Shown: in pieces, positions 14,233 to 19,792 of the stretch | How the letters are laid out: each line of letters starts with the position of its first letter | How positions within the stretch are numbered: the stretch's first letter is position 1 | Assembly (NCBI GenBank): GCA_003454835.1 | Contig: DMTA01000463.1 | Location: forward strand, 1 to 19,792 | DNA: 19,792 nucleotides | Direction: 5' to 3' | Source: Achromobacter sp. | GTDB lineage: Bacteria; Pseudomonadota; Gammaproteobacteria; Burkholderiales; Burkholderiaceae_B | The notes under the pieces: model-generated | Told to the model about the DNA's origin: nothing | What the model saw: the letters and a program-made list of their open reading frames with translations, nothing else | The model's database searches: none | Translations under genes and position numbers: made by a program

Positions 14233-15921
14233 TTATTGCGCCAGCAGTCGCAGCAGCAGCGCCTTTTTCGGTTCTTCCGCCTTGCGGGCCAGGGCAGCCA
14301 GCTTCTTGTCGGAGCCGAACAGCCTTTCGCGCACATGCGCCCTGAGGTGCTCGGGCAGCTCGGCCAGCGGGTCAGCCAGCAGGGCCAGCATCTGCGCATC
14401 GTCAATCGCGAACCCGGCTGGCAGCTTGAAGCCGTCGGTGCAGACGCACAGGCATGACACGGTGGTGGCAAGCGTGTCTGGCGTCAGGCCGTGCTGCTCG
14501 AGGAACACGGTGGTGTAGCGGTCCTGCACCGACTGGTGTTCGTCGTCCACCAGGTCCATGTAGTGGCGCAGCACCGCAAAGCGGCTGGCGCCGGTCAAGC
14601 CCAGCGCGAACGCCGCATACGTGCCGGACAGACAGGCCTTCTCGGCGTCAGCATCGGTGTACCACTCATAGGGCTGGATGGCGGCGCGTGCATAACCCTC
14701 CAGCGCATCGTGCGCCTCGGGGTGCTGCGCCGCGTTGGCGAAGAAGCGATGCGTGTCGGACTTGGCCAGGCCCTTGATGGGCAGGTAGTGGCGTGCGCGG
14801 CTTTTCAATTCGATGCGGTAGCCGGCCGGAAAGCCCGCGCGCAACAGGCTGGCGATGAAGTCCAGCGCCTGGCGGTAGGCTTGCGGCGATTCCTGCCGGA
14901 TCGCAACGGCCACGGTGGCCAGCACGTCGTTGGCGGCGCAGGTGACGGTTTCGTTCGCCAGGCGCGCGCGTTCGGCGGGAATGGCGCCGCTGCCGCTGGC
15001 AAGCATCGTCTCGGCGCGCGCACTGCCTACGTCGCGCGCCAGTTCCAGAAAGGTCAGGCCAAGCGGCCGCGCATAGCCGGGTTCAAAGCGCAGGATCAGC
15101 GTTGCCGCGTACAGCAGCAGGTCGATGCCGCGGTCATTGCCATCCAGCGTTACGCCGGGCTTGAGGGTGTAGGCGTTCGTGCGGAACGCGTTCTGCGACA
15201 CGTCGAAATAGCGCGGCAGGTACTGTTCCTCGGACCAGCGGCGCAGCGCATGGATGATGGCGCCGCGCTGTTCGGCCAGCGACTCCTGGCCCGCGTTCAG
15301 CGCCAGGACGCGCGTGAAGACGGCGATCAGCCAGGGGTAATCGAACTTGGGAAACAGGCGCTCGTCCAGCAGATGGCGGCACAGCAGGCTGATGTGCAGG
15401 CGGTCAGTGGGTTGGGCGCCGTTCAGCACTTCCTGGTCTACGTACTGCGCGACGCGTTCGCGCAGGCCTTGCTGCTTGGCCTCGTCGGTGTGGTCCACCA
15501 GCGTCAGGCGCAGACGGCCCTCGGTGGTGGGAAATTGCGCACGAACGCGGAAGTGGTGGTCAAGGTGCGGTTTGCCGGCAAGCCGGGCAATGCGTTCAAG
15601 CACGGCCTCGCGCAGCACGGGCGCCAGCAATTCGTGGACCGCGTCGGGACTGAGCGGGCCGTTGCGGCCTTCGGCGCGCAGGCCGTCTTCATCGTCGGGT
15701 TCCCAGCTGGGCATGACGTCGAACATGATGCGCGAGGGCTCGTATTCCAGCAGGATCTCGCTGTGGATGCCGGCCTGCAGCGGCGTGCGGGCCACGATCG
15801 CGTCGATGTCGTCGCGCGCTTCCAGCTTGTCGAACCAGCCATGAATGGCGGCAAGCGTTTCATCCTGGATCTGCTGGGCGGTCTTGTGATGCAGGCCAAT
15901 GGCGCGGGAGTCGTTGGACAT
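14233..15921 (-). CDS. Uncharacterised 562-residue protein
   Basis: A long soluble protein with no signal peptide or membrane helix. I do not recognise the family with confidence. Composition suggests a mostly helical fold with repeated Leu/Ala-rich helices; the N-terminal 150 residues carry a beta-type segment (H-F-R-V-R-A-Q-F, R-L-R-L-T-L-V-D-H) and the C-terminus is Lys/Leu-rich. A near-universal E-Q-Y-L-P-R-Y-F / P-Y-E-W-Y style of aromatic motifs suggests conserved packing, not an active site I can name. The ATG at 15921 is preferred over an in-frame TTG 24 bases upstream; neither has a clear ribosome site. It lies 62 bases downstream of the AraC gene on the same strand, so cotranscription is possible. 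Confidence 0.72.
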   Translation of the reverse strand: MSNDSRAIGLHHKTAQQIQDETLAAIHGWFDKLEARDDIDAIVARTPLQAGIHSEILLEYEPSRIMFDVMPSWEPDDEDGLRAEGRNGPLSPDAVHELLAPVLREAVLERIARLAGKPHLDHHFRVRAQFPTTEGRLRLTLVDHTDEAKQQGLRERVAQYVDQEVLNGAQPTDRLHISLLCRHLLDERLFPKFDYPWLIAVFTRVLALNAGQESLAEQRGAIIHALRRWSEEQYLPRYFDVSQNAFRTNAYTLKPGVTLDGNDRGIDLLLYAATLILRFEPGYARPLGLTFLELARDVGSARAETMLASGSGAIPAERARLANETVTCAANDVLATVAVAIRQESPQAYRQALDFIASLLRAGFPAGYRIELKSRARHYLPIKGLAKSDTHRFFANAAQHPEAHDALEGYARAAIQPYEWYTDADAEKACLSGTYAAFALGLTGASRFAVLRHYMDLVDDEHQSVQDRYTTVFLEQHGLTPDTLATTVSCLCVCTDGFKLPAGFAIDDAQMLALLADPLAELPEHLRAHVRERLFGSDKKLAALARKAEEPKKALLLRLLAQ

Positions 15922-15983
15922 CGTGATGCGTGAGGGTTGCGGCAATAGCGCCGAATGCTACACGATGCGGTGTCGCGTCAGCC

Positions 15984-16964
15984 TCAATGCCGCGACGCGA
16001 AATCGCCGATGGCGACGGCGGGCGACAGCGCGAACGACGCCTTCATGTCGCGCACTTCCTCAACAGGCGTGCGGCCGAAGAAGCGCTTGAACTCGCGGCT
16101 GAACTGCGACGCGCTTTCGTAGCCCACGCGGGCCGAGGCCGACGCGGCCGTCAGGCCATCGCGGATCATCATGAGCCTGGCCTGGTGCAGCCGCGTGGAC
16201 TTGATGTATTGAATGGGCGAAGTCTGCGTCACCGCCTTGAAATTGACGTGAAACGCCGGGACGCTCATGCCGGCTTCCTGCGCCAGGTGCGTGACGTCCA
16301 GCGGCTGGGAATAGTCCGTATGGATGCGGCGCAGCGCACGCGCGACGCGGCCGAAGCGGCCCGGATGCGCCAGCGCGGCGCGCAGGGCGCCGCCTTGCTC
16401 ACCGCTCAGCACGCGAAAGCAGATCTCGCGAACCAGCGCCGGACCGAGGATCTCGGCGTCGAGCGGATGGCACAGCGCACGCAAGAGGCGCACCGTGGCG
16501 TCGGCCAGCTCCACAGACAGCGGGGTCGAGGCGATGCCGAGCGGCGCGTCGCCGTTGTTGGCGCCTGCGCCTGTGTGTGCCGCGGCTTTGGAACCTGAGC
16601 CAGTGCGGCTGTCGATCGCCACCACCAGATCGGCAACGGTCGCCAGATCCATCCGTATCGACACCGCGAGCATGGGTTCTTCCTTGCTTGCCTGCGTTTC
16701 CGTGGAAAAGGGCAGGGGCACGGACAGCACCAGAAAGTGCTGCGCGTCGTAGACGTAGGTTTCGTCGCCCAGAAAGCCGAGCTTGCGGCCCTGGCACACG
16801 ATCACGATGCCGGGCTCGTAAAGCACCGGGGTGCGGCCCAGCGGCCGGTCCGAGCGCATGAATCGCACCCCGTCCAGCGCGGACAGGCTGTAGCCCTCGT
16901 TGGGGGCCAGGCGGTCGATGAGGGCAATCATTTCGCGCGACAGCGGGTTGGACGGCAGCGTCAT
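15984..16964 (-). CDS. AraC-family regulator with AraC_N (YqhC-like) domain
   Basis: A 326-residue regulator. The N-terminal half matches the AraC_N type (PF06719): G-Y-S-L-S-A-L-D-G-V-R-F-M-R-S-D, P-V-L-Y-E-P-G-I-V-I-V-C-Q-G-R-K and F-L-V-L-S-V-P-L-P-F. A Gly/Ser/Ala-rich linker near residues 121-140 precedes G-I-A-S-T-P-L. The C-terminal 100 residues carry the two AraC helix-turn-helix motifs, with H-L-A-Q-E-A-G-M-S-V-P-A-F-H-x-N-F-K and A-R-V-G-Y-E-S-A-S-Q-F-S-R-E-F-K-R-F-F-G. The family often controls a divergent oxidoreductase gene, as YqhC does for yqhD in response to aldehydes. Here it is divergent from two SDR genes. The ATG at 16964 is supported by family alignment; the ribosome site is weak. 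Confidence 0.88.
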   Translation of the reverse strand: MTLPSNPLSREMIALIDRLAPNEGYSLSALDGVRFMRSDRPLGRTPVLYEPGIVIVCQGRKLGFLGDETYVYDAQHFLVLSVPLPFSTETQASKEEPMLAVSIRMDLATVADLVVAIDSRTGSGSKAAAHTGAGANNGDAPLGIASTPLSVELADATVRLLRALCHPLDAEILGPALVREICFRVLSGEQGGALRAALAHPGRFGRVARALRRIHTDYSQPLDVTHLAQEAGMSVPAFHVNFKAVTQTSPIQYIKSTRLHQARLMMIRDGLTAASASARVGYESASQFSREFKRFFGRTPVEEVRDMKASFALSPAVAIGDFASRH

Positions 16965-17024
16965 GGGGCATCCGTGGTTCGGTTCCGGTGCGGGACATTC
17001 TACCGGCGCCCATCGGGGTCGAAC

Positions 17025-17059
17025 AGGGTGCGCGATAGGAATGGGCAAGGGTGCGATAG
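17025..17059 (+). promoter_or_regulatory. Direct repeats in the AraC-SDR divergent promoter
   Basis: AGGGTGCGCGATAG (17025-17038) and AGGGTGCGATAG (17048-17059) form an imperfect direct repeat; the shared GCGATAG elements begin at 17032 and 17053, exactly 21 bp apart. Two direct repeats two turns apart is the usual AraC-family binding layout. They lie 71-105 bases upstream of the first SDR start. Confidence 0.45.
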
Positions 17060-17129
17060 ACGCAGGTATTCGCGTGCGGCGCCGCAATCCTTAGCATTTC
17101 AGTCACGTCAACGACTTGGAGAAATGACC

Positions 17130-17873
17130 ATGACTGCAACACAGAACCGGCAATCCAAAGTGGTGCTGATCACCGGCGCCAGCAGCGGCATCGGCGAAGC
17201 CACGGCGCGGCGGTTGGCCGCGCAGGGCCACCGCGTGTACGTGGGCGCGCGCCGCACTGACCGGCTGGAAACACTGGTGCAAGAGATTCGGGCAAACGGC
17301 GGCACGGCAGCGTTTCGCGCGCTGGACGTCACGTCGGCCGAGGACATGCGTGACTTCGTGCGCAACGCCGAGGCGGCCTACGGGCAGGTGGACGTGATCG
17401 TCAACAACGCGGGCGTGATGCCGCTGTCGCCGCTGAATTCGCTGAAAGTGGACGAGTGGGATCGCATGATCGACGTGAACATCCGCGGCGTGCTGCACGG
17501 CATCGCCGCCGTGTTGCCGGGCATGGAACGCCAGGGGCACGGACAGGTGATCAACGTGTCTTCGATTGGCGGACTCGCCGTGTCGCCGACGGCGGCGGTG
17601 TATTGCGCGACCAAGTTCGCGGTGCGCGCGATCTCGGACGGCCTGCGCCAGGAGACCAGCAAGATCCGCGTGACCGTGGTGTGTCCCGGCGTCGTCGAAT
17701 CGGAACTGGCCGACACCATCACCGACGACACCGCCCGCGTGGCGATGCAGTTATTCCGCCGCGTGGCCCTGCACCCGGACGCCATCGCCCGCGCCATTGC
17801 CTACGCCATCGAACAGCCGGATGACGTGGACGTCAGCGAAGTGGTCGTGCGCCCGACGGCTAGCCCGCATTGA
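17130..17873 (+). CDS. Classical short-chain dehydrogenase/reductase
   Basis: A 247-residue classical SDR. The nucleotide-binding motif T-G-A-S-S-G-I-G is at residues 15-22, an A-R-R-T-D-R-L pattern near 40-46 suggests NADP(H) preference, N-N-A-G is at 92-95, and the catalytic Ser145, Tyr158 and Lys162 (Y-x-x-x-K) are in place. It resembles broad-range bacterial SDRs (YdfG-like) that reduce aldehydes, ketones or hydroxy acids; the substrate is unknown. The ATG at 17130 is chosen over 17124 because GGAG at 17118-17121 lies 8 bases before it and only 2 bases before the other. It is first in an operon of two SDR genes, 25 bases before the second, divergent from its presumed AraC activator. Confidence 0.9.
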   Translation: MTATQNRQSKVVLITGASSGIGEATARRLAAQGHRVYVGARRTDRLETLVQEIRANGGTAAFRALDVTSAEDMRDFVRNAEAAYGQVDVIVNNAGVMPLSPLNSLKVDEWDRMIDVNIRGVLHGIAAVLPGMERQGHGQVINVSSIGGLAVSPTAAVYCATKFAVRAISDGLRQETSKIRVTVVCPGVVESELADTITDDTARVAMQLFRRVALHPDAIARAIAYAIEQPDDVDVSEVVVRPTASPH

Positions 17874-17898
17874 ACCCACAACCATAAGGAATCGAACC

Positions 17899-18735
17899 AT
17901 GACGGCAACCGCAATTTCAGACCAACCCTTTTCAGACCAACCCTTTTCAGACCAACCCTTTTCAGACCAACCCTTTTCAGACCAGCCCTTTTCAGACCAG
18001 CCCTTCTCCGGCCAGACCGCGATTGTGACCGGCGCCGCCAGCGGCATCGGCAGGGCGATTGCCTTGTTGTTGCATGATCGGGGCGCCAAGATCATCGCCG
18101 AAGACATCAACCCGGCTGTCGAGAAACTCGCTCGGCCGGGGCTGGTGCCGCTGCTGGCGGACATTTCCGAGGATGGCGCAGCCGAATGTGCGGTCGGCCT
18201 GGCCATCGAGCATTTTGGCCGGCTGGATATCCTGGTCAACAACGCCGGCATCATCATCAACAAGCGGGTGGTGGACATGAGCCGCGAGGATTGGGAGCGC
18301 ATCCAGGCGGTCAATGCCACGGCGGCGTTCCTGCATTGTCGCGAAGCGGTCAAGGCGATGATGCCCAACCGCTCGGGGGCGATCGTCAACATCGCTTCCT
18401 ACGCGTCCTACTTCGCCTTTCCGACCATCGCCGCGTACACGGCCTCGAAAGGCGCGCTGGCCCAGCTGACCCGCACACTGGCGCTGGAGGCGATCGAGCA
18501 TGGCATCCGGGTCAACGCCATCGGCGTAGGCGATGTGGTGACCAACATCCTCAACGACGTGGTCGAGGACGGCCCGGGCTTTCTTGCCCAGCATGGCGAA
18601 GCCGCACCCATCGGGCGCGCGGCGCAACCGGAGGAGATCGCCGAGATCGTCGCCTTTCTCGCCTCGGAGCGGGCGAGCTTCATGGTGGGCTCGGTGGTCA
18701 TGGCCGATGGCGGCATGACGGTTACGGCAGGCTGA
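17899..18735 (+). CDS. Short-chain dehydrogenase/reductase with SDQPF-repeat N-terminus
   Basis: A 278-residue SDR with all classical elements, shifted by an unusual N-terminal extension: T-G-A-A-S-G-I-G at 44-51, N-N-A-G at 114-117, catalytic Ser167, Tyr180 and Lys184, and the C-terminal P-E-E-I-A-E-I-V-A-F-L-A-S block. Asp69 after the second strand (A-E-D) favours NAD(H). Residues 7-36 are six perfect copies of the pentapeptide SDQPF, ahead of S-G-Q-T-A-I-V-T-G, where related SDRs usually have a short lead. The start at 17899 is secure, with AAGGA 8 bases upstream. It is the second gene of the operon. It is the last gene before the Pseudomonas-like segment. Confidence 0.88.
   Translation: MTATAISDQPFSDQPFSDQPFSDQPFSDQPFSDQPFSGQTAIVTGAASGIGRAIALLLHDRGAKIIAEDINPAVEKLARPGLVPLLADISEDGAAECAVGLAIEHFGRLDILVNNAGIIINKRVVDMSREDWERIQAVNATAAFLHCREAVKAMMPNRSGAIVNIASYASYFAFPTIAAYTASKGALAQLTRTLALEAIEHGIRVNAIGVGDVVTNILNDVVEDGPGFLAQHGEAAPIGRAAQPEEIAEIVAFLASERASFMVGSVVMADGGMTVTAG
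17917..18006 (+). repeat. 15-bp coding tandem repeat, six copies
   Basis: Six head-to-tail 15-base units (TCAGACCAACCCTTT) encode SDQPF. Units 1-4 are identical; unit 5 differs by one base (CAG for CAA) and unit 6 by two (CAG, TTC), all silent. The identical 5' units indicate recent expansion from an older 3' copy. The unit is a multiple of three, so copy-number change keeps the frame. Confidence 0.95.
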
Positions 18736-18753
18736 GCCGCTGCGCAGAAACAC

Positions 18754-18777
18754 GAACCCCGCCAGCAGGCGGGGTTC
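18754..18777. terminator. Hairpin between convergent SDR and fabI genes
   Basis: A perfect 10-bp stem, GAACCCCGCC (18754-18763) and GGCGGGGTTC (18768-18777), has an AGCA loop. It lies 18 bases after the SDR stop and 25 bases after the fabI stop. On the minus strand it is followed by GTGTTTCT, which better supports termination of fabI. It marks the apparent species boundary. Confidence 0.7.
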
Positions 18778-18802
18778 GGTGCTTACGTAGACGGACGCGG
18801 GA

Positions 18803-19597
18803 TCAGTCTTCCAGCGAGCCCATTGCGGTGGTGTTGAAGCCGCCGTCGACGTAAAGGATCTCACCGCTGATGCCGGAAGCCAGGTCCGAGCAGAGGAAGG
18901 CGCCGGCATTGCCGACTTCGTCGATGGTGACGTTGCGACGCATAGGGGTCTGCTTCTCGTTGGCAGCCAGCATCTTGCGGAAGCTGGCGATGCCGGAGGC
19001 GGCCAGAGTACGGATCGGACCGGCAGAGATGCAGTTCACGCGAGTGCCTTCCGGGCCGAGGCTGCCGGCCAGGTAACGAACGCCGGCTTCCAGGCTGGCC
19101 TTGGCCATGCCCATGACGTTGTAGTTCGGCATGGTGCGCTCGGCACCCAGGTAGGAGAGGGTCAGCAGGCTGCCGTTGCGGCCCTTCATCATCTCGCGAC
19201 CGGCCTTGGCCAGGGCGACGAAGCTGTAGGCGCTGATGTCGTGGGCGATCTTGAAGCCTTCACGGGTGGTGACTTCGGTGAAGTCGCCGTTGAGCTGGTC
19301 GCCCGGAGCAAAGCCGACCGAGTGCACGATGCAGTCCAGGCCGTCCCACTTCTTGCTCAGTTCTTCGAATACGCGCGCGATCTCTTCATCGTTGGCGACG
19401 TCGCAGGGGAAGCACAGCTCAGGGCTCGAGCCCCAACCGGAAGCGAATTCCTCGACGCGACCCTTGAGCTTGTCGCCCTGGTAGGTGAAAGCCAGTTCTG
19501 CACCTTCGCGATGCATGGCGGCGGCGATGCCGGAGGCAATCGAAAGTTTGCTGGCAACGCCGACGATCAGTACGCGCTTACCGGTGAGAAAACCCAT
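18803..19597 (-). CDS. fabI: Enoyl-[acyl-carrier-protein] reductase (NADH) FabI, Pseudomonas type
   Basis: A full-length 264-residue FabI, which reduces trans-2-enoyl-ACP to acyl-ACP in the last step of fatty acid elongation. The start [24 protein letters not shown] and the catalytic region with Tyr149, Tyr159 and Lys166 are intact. Gly95, Met162 and Phe206, the positions equivalent to triclosan-resistance sites in E. coli FabI, keep the sensitive residues. The sequence is nearly the one I recall for Pseudomonas FabI and unlike the betaproteobacterial form (which I recall starting M-G-F-L-A-G-K-R-I-L-I-T-G). The ATG at 19597 has AGAGGGA upstream. It overlaps the end of the ABC ATPase gene by 20 bases, so translation may be coupled. 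Confidence 0.95.
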   Translation of the reverse strand: MGFLTGKRVLIVGVASKLSIASGIAAAMHREGAELAFTYQGDKLKGRVEEFASGWGSSPELCFPCDVANDEEIARVFEELSKKWDGLDCIVHSVGFAPGDQLNGDFTEVTTREGFKIAHDISAYSFVALAKAGREMMKGRNGSLLTLSYLGAERTMPNYNVMGMAKASLEAGVRYLAGSLGPEGTRVNCISAGPIRTLAASGIASFRKMLAANEKQTPMRRNVTIDEVGNAGAFLCSDLASGISGEILYVDGGFNTTAMGSLED

Positions 19598-19792
19598 GTG
19601 CTTGTCCCTCTTCTGGTTGTTCGGCAGTGCCGGGCGCCATGAAGGCGGATTCCAGCAGCTGCTGTGTATACGGATGTTGTGGTGCCGCAAAAATGTCAGC
19701 GGCCGCACCTTGTTCCACCACCTGGCCCTGCTTGACCACCATCATCTGGTGGCTCAGCGCCCTGACCACCGCCAGGTCATGGCTGATGAACA
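19578..19792 (-). CDS. Peptide-type ABC transporter ATP-binding protein, C-terminal fragment
   Basis: About 71 C-terminal codons, open to the right edge. The visible part starts [14 protein letters not shown], where the His is the H-loop of ABC ATPases. It continues [13 protein letters not shown], then [18 protein letters not shown], the C-terminal signature of oligopeptide/microcin-C type importers (Opp/Dpp/YejF group). In Pseudomonas a YejF-like ATPase gene lies directly before fabI, as here. The stop at 19578-19580 lies 20 bases inside fabI, so the last residues are encoded over the fabI leader and start. The call is strong for family and moderate for YejF identity. Confidence 0.85.
   Translation of the reverse strand, partial: FISHDLAVVRALSHQMMVVKQGQVVEQGAAADIFAAPQHPYTQQLLESAFMAPGTAEQPEEGQAHGFSHR

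Noticed and set aside
14491..15933. A 480-codon plus-strand frame opposite the 562-residue protein gene
   Set aside because: The minus-strand product has the more natural composition and no long low-complexity stretches; the plus-strand frame is Val/Gly/Gln-rich as typical shadows are. Since the minus-strand protein is itself unrecognised, this is a judgement on composition.
17917..18006. Tandem units as a CRISPR array
   Set aside because: No spacers separate the units; it is a continuous in-frame coding repeat.
18803..19597. fabI as a triclosan-resistance determinant
   Set aside because: The residues equivalent to known resistance positions (Gly95, Met162, Phe206) are of the sensitive type.

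Overview
The window is about 19.8 kb of high-GC, gene-dense bacterial chromosome that appears to carry two taxonomic signatures. From the left edge to about 18.74 kb the gene set suggests a betaproteobacterium of the Alcaligenaceae (Achromobacter/Bordetella type). The clues are the C-terminus of a Bug/TctC solute-binding protein, a DUF4148 small exported protein, an AtuA-family protein with a C-terminal DUF4387 domain, several stand-alone regulators beside catabolic genes, and GGTGTCAGACACC-type intergenic dyads. From about 18.74 kb to the right edge the sequence looks like Pseudomonas: a Pseudomonas-type fabI preceded by the C-terminus of a peptide-type ABC transporter ATPase, which is the gene order I recall for Pseudomonas. 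No mobile element is visible at the join. These assignments come from protein resemblance read by eye, not from a database search.

Layout. 1-191: end of a Bug-type binding protein, then a terminator. 437-1036: Frm2/CinD-like nitroreductase behind a palindromic operator candidate, closed by a strong terminator. 1300-2668: VOC-family protein and a NAC-like LysR regulator, probably cotranscribed. 2805-4886: large AtuA/DUF4387 protein, with a perfect match to the NAC-type site ATA-N6-TNGTAT in front of it. 5014-6933: two exported proteins, one LprI-like and one META/DUF4377 lipoprotein. 7002-10101 (minus): CopD-like membrane protein and a lipid-anchored penicillin-acylase-family hydrolase, separated by an inverted repeat. 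10434-11483: uncharacterised acidic protein. 11604-12572 (minus): NADAR protein and DUF4148 protein. 12848-13933 (minus): LuxR-type regulator. 14233-15921 (minus): uncharacterised 562-residue protein. 15984-18735: AraC regulator divergent from a two-gene short-chain dehydrogenase operon. 18803-19792 (minus): fabI and the ABC ATPase fragment.

Functional themes are small-molecule redox and detoxification (nitroreductase, VOC protein, two SDRs under an AraC-N regulator), a NAC-like/AtuA-like regulator-target pair, and envelope proteins. I found no phage, CRISPR array, insertion sequence, tRNA or rRNA. The most notable observations are the apparent Alcaligenaceae/Pseudomonas discontinuity near 18.74 kb, a 15-bp coding tandem repeat (six SDQPF copies) at the N-terminus of the second SDR, and several well-formed palindromes or direct repeats at predicted promoters. 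I do not see a clear previously undescribed multi-gene system.
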